This document shows positions 25,126 through 32,584 of a stretch of DNA of 64,000 nucleotides, piece after piece. Every line of letters starts with the position of its first letter. Position 1 is the first letter of the stretch. Under the pieces are notes generated by a model. That model was not told the DNA's origin, made no database searches, and worked only from the letters and a program-made list of their open reading frames with translations. Position numbers and translations under genes: made by a program. Source of the stretch: Nitrospira sp. (GTDB taxonomy: Bacteria > Nitrospirota > Nitrospiria > Nitrospirales > UBA8639). The stretch spans positions 1,684,001 to 1,748,000 of the forward strand of contig CP058931.1 of assembly GCA_024760505.1 (NCBI GenBank), read 5' to 3'.

Positions 25126-26961
25126 TTACTCATAGTCTTCGTTTAAGGATCGTAGGAACGCCGTTAAAGCCGGGATGTCTTCTTTAATTAAGGCAATGTT
25201 TTTCAGATGGGAATCACCATTGCGAAGTATGCCTTTTCGCGCTAAATCCGAATTTGTAATATACCCCTGAATCACATCTTCAAGCGTATCGGCGATACCG
25301 ATGTGACTATAGGGAGCCGAATGACTCAAATCCCGGAGGCCGGGAGTTTTGAAAGCCCCAATAGCTCTCGGCAGGAGTCGATCTGGTTGACAGGCCCGGA
25401 AGCCACGAAATACCCCAAAGTGTTCATTGAGGGCGTCCTCGCAAAGAATGGACCAAATTGGTAGCTGGGATTCGGGGAAATCAGGATTCCAGAAAATGTT
25501 CCAAATTCCCAGATCGGTCCATTGGGGGTTGTCTGGCGAGGGAATAGCGCGGAATGGTTCTTGAGCATGAGGATGCTTTGCTGTGGCAGGCAGGTAGGCT
25601 TCGATATTTTTATTTCGTTGATGCAATCCAGGTATATCCAGTATAAAAAAAGTTCCGGGCCCGTGGATGCGTTCATACTCCGTTTGGGCAATTCCCGTGT
25701 TGTGAAAACGGAAGTCGGTGAAATTTGGTGGTGTATGACATGCAATGCAATTCCCAATTCCTCCTTGGGCTTGGTCACTGGGCCGAATTTGATGGCCTTT
25801 CTGACTATGCTTGTGTCGACCCTGTTGTGCAAAAAATATTTTCAACCCTTGTAGTTCCTGAGGTCCAAAGGTGAAGGGTTGGTCATGGAACTGAAACTTG
25901 CCATCTGCCGTGTGAGGATTTTTCTCAACAAACCGAAGGGTCGGGCCACCGTGAGAAGATTGTGAGGGCCATCGGGAATAATCTTGCGGATCGTATGATT
26001 CGAGAAATTTAATCTGTTGAAGCAATCGACGAGCATATGAACTGGGAGATTCCCACTTATCGGGTTGACGAGGAAAACTGTTGATTTCCAGAAAGACATC
26101 ATAAGGAGAAAGATTGAAACGTCCCTCGTCATCCTGTGAAAAAAGGAGTTGGTCCGTATAGGCGGCGATAAGTTGTGAAACGGTTTGGACAAGTTGTAGG
26201 TCGGTGGCTTGAGAAACTTCTACACGAAAATCTTCAGGGATCAGGAATTCTTGAGGAATAGATGGATCGGTTCCGGTGAAGAGGACACGATAGGACAGTC
26301 CGCCAAACTCCTGCGCCAGATCTCCGGTTCCGGAGTCTTCTCGAATAATCCTGGCAATATGTGAGATGGCGGCTTCCTGTTCGTCGGAAAGCCATCCATA
26401 GTTCCGTCCGGTGAGGGTGCCTTTGACCAAATCCACCATCGTCGGGAATTCAGCATCGGCATGTAGAAAAAACATTTGCCGAGGAAGAGCGGCATTGACG
26501 AGGGGTGGTGCGTTTCGGACCGAAGTATGTTTTCCATCTTCACGGGCTGGAATAGGGCTCCGTCGTGCAAAATCCGAATAGGTATTCATTCCGTAGTTCG
26601 GAATATCGAGGAGTTCATCGACAAAATGGCAACTCCGGCAGTTCATCGATTGACCGGCAAACGGGCCATCGGCATATTGATCGGGCAGGAGTTGCCAATT
26701 CGCCACTTTGTTGAGAGCGGGATCGCCTTGGGGCAAGGGATCATTCACATCGCCTCCGTCATCCAGAAAGATTTTAAATAATTGAGCAAATCGAGTTTCC
26801 AGAAACAACCGTTCTCCGTTAGTGACTTCCGGTGGATCAGCTTCTTCGGCTGGCTGAGCTAACACCAGAGGGACATTGACGAAAAAGGATAGAGTTGATG
26901 TGAGTAATGCAATACAAAAGACCTGTGCGCAAGAGAACATAATAAATCGATGGACGTTCAT
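25126..26961 (-). CDS. Dihaem cytochrome c peroxidase / MauG-like protein
   Basis: 611 residues, exported: signal peptide with cleavage near VLAQPAEE. Two c-haem motifs are visible, CRSCH near residue 108 and CIACH near residue 408. The C-terminal TPGLRDLSHSAPYSHIG...TLEDVIQGY is typical of the bacterial cytochrome c peroxidase/MauG superfamily. It is clearly longer than classical CcpA (about 330), with a large insertion between the haems. It could reduce H2O2 or carry out MauG-type oxidation; the sequence does not decide. A GAGGTG precedes the ATG. A strong terminator follows, so it is probably monocistronic. Confidence 0.8.
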   Translation of the reverse strand: MNVHRFIMFSCAQVFCIALLTSTLSFFVNVPLVLAQPAEEADPPEVTNGERLFLETRFAQLFKIFLDDGGDVNDPLPQGDPALNKVANWQLLPDQYADGPFAGQSMNCRSCHFVDELLDIPNYGMNTYSDFARRSPIPAREDGKHTSVRNAPPLVNAALPRQMFFLHADAEFPTMVDLVKGTLTGRNYGWLSDEQEAAISHIARIIREDSGTGDLAQEFGGLSYRVLFTGTDPSIPQEFLIPEDFRVEVSQATDLQLVQTVSQLIAAYTDQLLFSQDDEGRFNLSPYDVFLEINSFPRQPDKWESPSSYARRLLQQIKFLESYDPQDYSRWPSQSSHGGPTLRFVEKNPHTADGKFQFHDQPFTFGPQELQGLKIFFAQQGRHKHSQKGHQIRPSDQAQGGIGNCIACHTPPNFTDFRFHNTGIAQTEYERIHGPGTFFILDIPGLHQRNKNIEAYLPATAKHPHAQEPFRAIPSPDNPQWTDLGIWNIFWNPDFPESQLPIWSILCEDALNEHFGVFRGFRACQPDRLLPRAIGAFKTPGLRDLSHSAPYSHIGIADTLEDVIQGYITNSDLARKGILRNGDSHLKNIALIKEDIPALTAFLRSLNEDYE

Positions 26962-27372
26962 GGGTGCACCTCGCGTTAAAATGAATCCCTCTTCGGAGAA
27001 ATCCTCTCTGATCTCTCTCTTTTTGGATAAATTGTGAATGTATCCTCACACGTCATGTGTTGAGGTGGAGTAAGGGGGACAGGAGGAGACCCACCCCCTC
27101 GCCCACATGAGGATGAATAGATAAGTACTCATCCTCGGAATATATTAAGGGAGTGTTGAATAATAAAGATTTTCAAGGGCAAATTTGCCCAGGATTAGAT
27201 TACCTATCAAAAGCTCCGGGTCGGTTCAAAAAATTCCGTCCAGCAAGGCCGCAGCCGTTTTTACGCGCGGAGCGTACGCGTAGTACGTGAGCACGGAAAA
27301 ATGGCGAGAACGCCGCTGGCGGCTTTTTTCAACAGACCCATTAAGAATCAACGCATTAACATCCTTGGGCAC
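26962..27372. other. Intergenic gap with a MITE-like element
   Basis: About 410 bp upstream of the cytochrome gene. It should contain that gene's promoter, which I could not place with confidence. The part 27218-27339 is a short element with terminal inverted repeats (listed separately). Confidence 0.5.
27218..27339. repeat. MITE-like element with 16-bp terminal inverted repeats
   Basis: The ends are GGGTCGGTTCAAAAAA (27218-27233) and TTTTTTCAACAGACCC (27324-27339), complementary at 14 of 16 positions. The interior holds GCGTACGC-type palindromes and a GCCGCTGGCGGC hairpin. A shorter relative occurs at 48965-48996 with GTTGAAAAA/TTTTTCAAC ends and GCCGATGGCGGC inside. No coding capacity. Confidence 0.65.
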
Positions 27373-27411
27373 AAAAAAAGCCCATGAGCATACAATGGCA
27401 GCTCATGGGCT
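27373..27411 (-). terminator. Intrinsic terminator of the small lipoprotein gene
   Basis: AGCCCATGAGC at 27379-27389 pairs with GCTCATGGGCT at 27401-27411. The A tract at 27373-27379 reads as T on the - strand. It probably ends the transcript of the lipoprotein at 27626-27940, and perhaps of the operon above it. Confidence 0.8.
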
Positions 27412-27625
27412 CTGGACTCAAAAAGTCTCGGGCCTTAGGAATATGGTGAGACGTACTTAGTCGTCAGACTCTGGCATCATCAATTCCCTCATTTGGCAGA
27501 GCATTTCATTTATGCGGTGCGACGAACATCCATGGAAATCTGCTGTCTATTGGAAGATCTCCGTGCAACAAGTTAAGGCAAACACGGGCGACATCTGGGA
27601 AATGAGTCATGGCCAAAGTCAGAAT

Positions 27626-27940
27626 TTATGGTTTTTCAGCCAAAAACCAGCCCTTGCTGTTCATGCATTGAGCCAAGGCATCATCAGTTATTCCTTTGCT
27701 GAATGGGTTTAATGAAGTCTCGGAATGTACTTCATTGATCAGGATTTCCCGACATGAGCGCAGATCCTGTTCGAATTCACCCTCGCCTGCGTCTGGTTTT
27801 GCCCAATACAAATCTGGTGCGCAGGCAGAAAGAAATATGGAAAAGAGGCTGATGCCTATCCAATTCCCAAAGCCATGATAACAAGGAACCCTTGACCGGG
27901 CCGATGTAGGATATGGACGAAGAATCAGTTCCTCTCTCAT
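27626..27940 (-). CDS. Small lipoprotein with KGWFLAEKP C-terminus
   Basis: 104 residues from ATG 27940 (the frame runs to 27988). The N-terminal hydrophobic segment GNWIGISLFSIFLSAC ends in a lipobox, LSAC. The mature part begins APDLYWAKP and has two further cysteines (DLRSCREI and AQCMNSKGWF). It is the intact relative of the 63-residue protein at 19263-19454. The last codons, TGG TTT TTG GCT GAA AAA CC, form a DNA hairpin in both copies. Function unknown; it lies downstream of the flavoprotein operon. Confidence 0.6.
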   Translation of the reverse strand: MREELILRPYPTSARSRVPCYHGFGNWIGISLFSIFLSACAPDLYWAKPDAGEGEFEQDLRSCREILINEVHSETSLNPFSKGITDDALAQCMNSKGWFLAEKP

Positions 27941-28098
27941 GAAAGTATGGTTGTCTGATTCAATTGAGTGAGAAAACTCTTGTCGCATTCCATCATAAGA
28001 TCCCGTAGCCGTTTTAAGCCGACTGGTGGTTGAAGTGACCCGCGTCTAGGCATGGGTCCTGGTAAAGAATGTTCCTCCAATCGGGAAAAGGGCAAAAG

Positions 28099-28611
28099 TC
28101 AGTCATCCGAGTCAGGCATCATAAAGGCGGATTTTTGCCACCACATTTCATACATGGGTATGACGAACATGATGAGAAATCCCACAACCATCAGGATGTC
28201 TCCGGTCAACATGGCGATGGTAAAAATTGGGGATACATAGGCAATCAGCCAAGGTGAAATCAGATCCAGGGTGACCCCGACAAAAGCCATCCATGTCGTA
28301 ACCACTTTTAGTGTGGGGCTAACCATCGTGAGATAGAGCACATGGACTAAAATCATGAATGTGACCGGCATAGTAAACAGATGGAAATGTGTGGTCTCGG
28401 CCAGCTGACCAAACGGCATTGGTTCACCAAAGGTCGCATCCGATCCTCGATAATGATCGGCAAGGCCTTTAAGGCTTAACTCCGTCATGCTATGAGCCCA
28501 AAAGAAGGTGAAAATGAATCCTGCGAGCATCAGCAGGAGAAACCAGGTATAGACTAAGCGGATATGACGGTCCGTATCACGGAGCCGGAAGCGGGCATTG
28601 AAATTTCGCAT
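28099..28611 (-). CDS. Multi-TM membrane protein, candidate haem b or quinol-linked redox subunit
   Basis: 170 residues with four to five predicted membrane helices: LVYTWFLLLMLAGFIFTFFW, FHLFTMPVTFMILVHVLYLT, TTWMAFVGVTLDLISPWLIA and FTIAMLTGDILMVVGFLIMFVI. Histidines sit at helix ends (WAHSM, THFHLF, ILVHVL), which could ligate haem. It starts 17 bp after the FMN-binding protein gene and so is the last gene of a lipoprotein-flavoprotein-membrane protein operon. I recognise no named family. Electron transfer across the membrane to the flavoprotein is an inference from context. Confidence 0.65.
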   Translation of the reverse strand: MRNFNARFRLRDTDRHIRLVYTWFLLLMLAGFIFTFFWAHSMTELSLKGLADHYRGSDATFGEPMPFGQLAETTHFHLFTMPVTFMILVHVLYLTMVSPTLKVVTTWMAFVGVTLDLISPWLIAYVSPIFTIAMLTGDILMVVGFLIMFVIPMYEMWWQKSAFMMPDSDD

Positions 28612-28628
28612 TCCATTGCTGCAGGAGG

Positions 28629-29318
28629 TTAGAACCCCAGCAGGGACTCCAAAAAGTTTTTGTTCGTTCGACTGGCGGTATTAATGGGGGGGATTTGACT
28701 CTGGGATTGCAGGTAAAGTTCATGGGCCAGGACGAGGGCGCGTTTAACGCCGGCACTCATGGATCGCACGGACATGGTGGCGCCGGAAATGTTGATGACA
28801 TCCCGGTTAATCCGAATGGGGTCGTCAATTGTTTTTCCTTGGTATTGGTAATTGAAGCGTTTCTTTCCAACTTCGCTCCCCCGTGATTCTCGGTATACCA
28901 ATACTTCAACGTTGGTGATTTCTCCATCGGGGTCAACTCCAACCATATAGGTCATCGGTTTATGCTTACCGATGGTATGTTGAACAAAAGCCCATCCATC
29001 GATTTTTCCATTCGTTTCTCCGATATAGCAATCAAAGGTCGATTCCGGAAATTGCCATCCGATTCGCTCTTCGATAATTCGTTTCTGGTTTTCGTTGAGG
29101 GTGATGACCTCTAAGCGGATGGAATCGGAATCAGGAAGTGTCAATTTGGCAGCCTCTTCCGGCGTCAGGTAGACGTCTTCCTGAACCATTTCCTGTGGAG
29201 TCAAATACCGCTTCAATTCATTATCCCAGATCTGGTCATTATCGGCATTGGAGGGTTGGGGGGCAAATGCCAGTAAGAGACTCCCGAAAATAGCGATGTT
29301 TAAGATTCGATGAAACAT
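28629..29318 (-). CDS. Periplasmic FMN-binding domain protein (covalently flavinylated)
   Basis: 229 residues; signal peptide MFHRILNIAIFGSLLLAFAPQPSNA, then a FMN-binding domain of the NqrC/RnfG/NosR type. The flavinylation motif is in DVINISGATMSVRSM: the Thr of SGAT is the expected attachment site for FMN, and Asp upstream and Ser downstream match the ApbE target pattern. Its 5' end overlaps the upstream lipoprotein gene by 19 bp. An ApbE FMN transferase is encoded 3.3 kb away at 32585-33589. It probably carries electrons outside the cytoplasmic membrane. Confidence 0.85.
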   Translation of the reverse strand: MFHRILNIAIFGSLLLAFAPQPSNADNDQIWDNELKRYLTPQEMVQEDVYLTPEEAAKLTLPDSDSIRLEVITLNENQKRIIEERIGWQFPESTFDCYIGETNGKIDGWAFVQHTIGKHKPMTYMVGVDPDGEITNVEVLVYRESRGSEVGKKRFNYQYQGKTIDDPIRINRDVINISGATMSVRSMSAGVKRALVLAHELYLQSQSQIPPINTASRTNKNFLESLLGF

Positions 29319-29788
29319 CCTTCAGCCTCAAGTTTTTTGGTTAAGTTGTTTAAAAGGTGATTCACGGCTTGTTGTGATGGTTCGACGGGGTACCAATCAT
29401 AAAGTCTGGCCCCGCCACGGAATCCCCAATGTTGCCGCCGTTCCGCAATTTGGAGGCGCACGGCATTAGAATCGAGGGGCTTCATGGTCAGGGTCAGTTG
29501 CGATCGTTCTTTGTCCCCCATCCCTTCCCGTTGGAACAGGCCATACTTGGCCCCTTCCACATATTCCACCCTCCACCCGGTTTCGATTACTCCGTTGGAC
29601 TTGTCTTTCTTAGTCACGGGATAGGCTTTGAGAGTTTCCAATGAGGAATTCCAAATGGAATCAATTGGACAGGCCATGTAACGATCGACAATCAAGTCTT
29701 GACCGGAAAGGAAGTTGCAGCCAAAAATATAGGCTGTGAATGCCAAAATAAAAATTCCTCGAAGGAGGGAAGCAGGAGATAAAGCCAT
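29300..29788 (-). CDS. Putative outer-membrane lipoprotein of the flavoprotein operon
   Basis: 162 residues; N-terminal signal LLRGIFILAFTAYIFGC with an IFGC lipobox, followed by an alpha/beta domain with IDSIWNSSLETLKAYPV and TGWRVEYVEG, reminiscent of small BamC-like or SRPBCC-like folds but not assignable. First gene of the operon: it overlaps the FMN-binding protein gene and has Fur-box-like sequence only about 35 bp upstream. It may anchor or dock the flavoprotein. Confidence 0.65.
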   Translation of the reverse strand: MALSPASLLRGIFILAFTAYIFGCNFLSGQDLIVDRYMACPIDSIWNSSLETLKAYPVTKKDKSNGVIETGWRVEYVEGAKYGLFQREGMGDKERSQLTLTMKPLDSNAVRLQIAERRQHWGFRGGARLYDWYPVEPSQQAVNHLLNNLTKKLEAEGCFIES

Positions 29789-29821
29789 AAATAAAAAACG
29801 AGAATGATTTTCGATTTATTT

Positions 29822-29840
29822 GAATTTGATTCTCATTATG
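29822..29840 (-). promoter_or_regulatory. Fur-box-like operator of the flavoprotein operon
   Basis: On the - strand CATAATGAGAATCAAATTC matches the Fur consensus at 14 of 19 positions. Adjacent GAGAATGATTTTCGATT at about 29800-29816 looks like a second, overlapping site. It lies 34 bp before the start codon at 29788, a position suited to repression by iron-loaded Fur. Confidence 0.6.
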
Positions 29841-29945
29841 AAAAATGAGAACGAATTGTATCATCCGATGTTCAGGGGGTCAACCAGTATGTTCTTTAAG
29901 TTATGGTCTGATGTGCCTCATATGGTTCGATACGGATTGAAGCTA

Positions 29946-29979
29946 AAAACAGAGAGAAACGGCAAAGCCGTTTCTCTCT
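29946..29979 (-). terminator. Intrinsic terminator of the porin gene
   Basis: AGAGAGAAACGGC (29951-29963), loop AAA, GCCGTTTCTCTCT (29967-29979): a perfect 13-bp stem. A at 29946-29949 gives T on the - strand after the stem. It ends the porin transcript 24 bp after its stop codon. Confidence 0.9.
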
Positions 29980-30002
29980 GTTTTCCTGTTCAAAGCGAAT
30001 TC

Positions 30003-31430
30003 TTAGAAATATGTGGCCCAGGATGCGACAAAAGCCGTATCATGAATTCGCTCGTTTCCATTTCGACCGACGGGCGTATATTGGAAGTCGGTTTTGAACA
30101 CAGTATCTTCTGTGGGACGGAAGTTCAGGCCAAAGGTCCAACGTTGCCATTCCCCCAGTTTTCCGGCTTCCCCGCTTAAATCCTGTCCCAAGTTCATCTG
30201 TTCCCAGCGGACTATAGCGGTGAATGTAGAGACTTCCGGCTTGAAGAAGGTGGGGGCCATATTGCTTAGCCATTCCGGAAGAAAATGGTAATTCCCTTGT
30301 AAGTAATATCCTTGCATTCTGCGTGGATTGCCATTCCGGGTTCCGTCTTGATTGATATCATTGTCCTTGACGTAAGCCCAGGCACTTTCTCCGATGAATT
30401 CAAATGGGCCTCGTTGGAAGGTCCAATCCAGGGCCCAAATGGCTAATTTATCATCCTTATTCGTGCCATAATTCCCGTAAAATCCAGAACCACCGATTTC
30501 CACTCCCAAAATGGGGCTAAACGCGACACGTCCCATAACGGATTTGCCGTTATTATTGTCAAAGCTCGTACTATCTGATCTCGCACTGCGTATTCCGTTT
30601 GTTTGGTTGATATTCGACGTGTTATTAGGATTTCCGTTTCCTCCAAAGGCGTTAGTGAATCCATTGGTCACGTAAATTTCGTAATCCAGCTTCGAGAGAG
30701 CGGTGGGATAAAAGGTGCCGTAAGCCCCGATTCCCGGTTGGTGAAGAGTTGATGGGATGATCCGTTGGGTTACGAGAGGGCGTTCGGTGAGATCACGGAG
30801 TGGGGCGTCATGCAGGAGGTTGAATTTTCCAAGGGGAACGAGGATGATGCCCGCCCGCAAGTTAAGGGGTTCTTGAATGAGATAATCGATGGTCGCGAAT
30901 TCCACTTTGATGTCGTTGGTTCCATGCTCGAATTCAATTTCGGCAGCAAATTTCACCCGATCGCTGATATCCCCGTAAATGAAAGGTACCAATCGATGCT
31001 GATCGAAATAGCTGTTCCCTTGATTTTTGCGATTGAAGTACTCGATATCCATATAGCCGCCGACGATGGCCTTAGGGGAAGACACGAAGGGTCGGGCATA
31101 GATCAATTGTCCGGACCCTTGCATGGTTGATCCGTATTTCTTATCAGGGGTACGTGGTTGTGATAATCCTCCTAAGGTTTCCTTAACGGGTTCGCCTGGG
31201 CGTTGAGTGGGTGGGGCCGCATAAGTTGGCGGGGCAATCCCGGTCCCTGATTGCTCCATCGGTGGCATGCCTGCCTCTGGGGACCCCTGCCCTTTCAGGT
31301 AGTCTTGAACCGCTTGTCGAACCGCTTCCTGTTGAGCGGGCGTAAGTGCTTCTTCACCGGAGGCAGAGAAGGTTGGAAAGGTTGGAAACACAGCAAGGGC
31401 CATAAGGACCCCGATTGTGAACTTCTTCAT
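30003..31430 (-). CDS. Outer-membrane porin (phosphate-selective porin O/P-like)
   Basis: 475 residues. Signal peptide (MKKFTIGVLMALAVFPTFP), a short helical segment (LTPAQQEAVRQAVQDYLKGQ), a Pro/Gly-rich linker, then a beta-barrel of alternating strands ending in a terminal Phe (FVASWATYF), the usual outer-membrane sorting signal. Segments such as RAGIILVPLGKFNLLHDAP and ERPLVTQRIIPSTLHQPGIG resemble OprO/OprP-type porins. AGGAGG precedes the ATG. The substrate is unknown. Position between Fur-like sites and the flavin genes suggests a role in an iron-responsive envelope system. Confidence 0.8.
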   Translation of the reverse strand: MKKFTIGVLMALAVFPTFPTFSASGEEALTPAQQEAVRQAVQDYLKGQGSPEAGMPPMEQSGTGIAPPTYAAPPTQRPGEPVKETLGGLSQPRTPDKKYGSTMQGSGQLIYARPFVSSPKAIVGGYMDIEYFNRKNQGNSYFDQHRLVPFIYGDISDRVKFAAEIEFEHGTNDIKVEFATIDYLIQEPLNLRAGIILVPLGKFNLLHDAPLRDLTERPLVTQRIIPSTLHQPGIGAYGTFYPTALSKLDYEIYVTNGFTNAFGGNGNPNNTSNINQTNGIRSARSDSTSFDNNNGKSVMGRVAFSPILGVEIGGSGFYGNYGTNKDDKLAIWALDWTFQRGPFEFIGESAWAYVKDNDINQDGTRNGNPRRMQGYYLQGNYHFLPEWLSNMAPTFFKPEVSTFTAIVRWEQMNLGQDLSGEAGKLGEWQRWTFGLNFRPTEDTVFKTDFQYTPVGRNGNERIHDTAFVASWATYF

Positions 31431-31585
31431 GAATGAAAACCTCCTAATATAGGATTGGGACGCGGAGGTCCTCAGGAAAAGGGTAGGGGACTCAGGGTCC
31501 TCAATGGAAGGAACTCATGATAAACCGGGAATCGGAGCACAACGTATGTTCAGGAGTACACTCAATCGAAGGATCAGCCCCGTCA

Positions 31586-31747
31586 TTAGTCGCTCAATAC
31601 AGTAAAGGGAATGAAAACAAGACGTTTGCACCGTTTGCATTTCAATTCCACTCCATCTTTTTTTAAGATGGCCATCAGTTGCCCGCAATGACAGCGTGCC
31701 TCTGAGGTGGTGGTGCATGGAGAAGCTATTTCAGTTCCTTGAGTCAT
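31586..31747 (-). CDS. Com-like small zinc-finger protein
   Basis: 53 residues (MTQGTEIASPCTTTSEARCH...). The core CHCGQLMAILKKDGVELKCKRCKR has paired CxC and CxxC knuckles, like the Com family of small zinc fingers first known from phage Mu, where Com activates translation of mom. It lies 155 bp upstream of the porin gene on the same strand, with a Fur-like palindrome less than 40 bp before its start. No strong Shine-Dalgarno. It may regulate the porin mRNA or be an independent nucleic-acid binder. Confidence 0.6.
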   Translation of the reverse strand: MTQGTEIASPCTTTSEARCHCGQLMAILKKDGVELKCKRCKRLVFIPFTVLSD

Positions 31748-31783
31748 CTTGATGTTGAATGTAATTATTGTTAATTTTGAAAT

Positions 31784-31798
31784 TGATAACCGTTATTA
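31784..31798. promoter_or_regulatory. Fur-box-like 7-1-7 palindrome
   Basis: TGATAACCGTTATTA is a near-perfect 7-1-7 inverted repeat of the TGATAATnATTATCA type. It lies between the divergent Com-like gene (start 31747, -) and the lipoprotein gene (start about 31908, +), so it could control both. Confidence 0.55.
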
Positions 31799-31907
31799 AT
31801 AACGCTTTTAATACCGCACGCGTTTGGCGTCTGTCAAGAAGGTCCCATTTTTTCGGATATTTTTATGTCTGGGAGTTTGCGGAGAATACAGGCGGTATGA
31901 TGACGGG

Positions 31908-32519
31908 ATGGCCATGCTGAATGATCGTGGGTGTTGTCTAGCGTTTCTAGGGATGCTTGTTGGAATGAGTTTGGGATGCGCGTATCAGCTCCCGTCTCAT
32001 CCCTCTCAAGAAGATCTCGCAGTGCCCCTGGTGTTCGGACACATTCAGGTGTGGCAGGAAGAGCCGTCCGGAAGAATTTATATACCGGAATTAGCTTCAC
32101 TTGAATTCAGCTCCAGGGATGGTCAAAGGCGTTATCGTGTGGAAATTGAGGCGGCTTCCTCCTATTTTTTTCTGTCCTTGAAGCCGGGACAGTATCAAGT
32201 GACCCGGGTATTTATTCAGGAAGGCGTATTTCGATCCAGTGCGGAAGTTCCGTTAACCTTTGAGGTTCCGGACCAGGGAGTGGTGTATCTTGGCGGTTGG
32301 CGATTCCAGGTTGATCCTCCGAATTATACCAGAGAGTTAGAGGTAACCATTGTCTCCGAATCAGTAAAAGCTATCGTGGAATTGACGGTTCGTTATCCAT
32401 CTCTTTCTTCCAATGTGGTCCTGTCCTCCCTGGCGGAACCTCCGGTATTACGGTCACGATTGTTTGAAGTCACACCCTACCCCAGATTCCGATACTTCAA
32501 TCGTCATAATTCCACATAA
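31908..32519 (+). CDS. Putative lipoprotein with beta-sandwich domain
   Basis: 203 residues from ATG 31908 (frame open to 31824; ATG 31914 also possible). Signal LNDRGCCLAFLGMLVGMSLGC has an SLGC lipobox. The mature part is mostly beta: FGHIQVWQEEPSGRIYIPEL, YFFLSLKPGQYQVTRVFIQEG and VYLGGWRFQVDPPNYTREL, similar to carboxypeptidase-regulatory-like folds. It lies 65 bp before apbE in the same direction and may be its partner; function unknown. Confidence 0.6.
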   Translation: MAMLNDRGCCLAFLGMLVGMSLGCAYQLPSHPSQEDLAVPLVFGHIQVWQEEPSGRIYIPELASLEFSSRDGQRRYRVEIEAASSYFFLSLKPGQYQVTRVFIQEGVFRSSAEVPLTFEVPDQGVVYLGGWRFQVDPPNYTRELEVTIVSESVKAIVELTVRYPSLSSNVVLSSLAEPPVLRSRLFEVTPYPRFRYFNRHNST

Positions 32520-32584
32520 ATTCTTTCAAGCGGAACTCCGGCTGTTCTGAAACCAACGTTATTGTTGAGGATAGGAGATTAATC

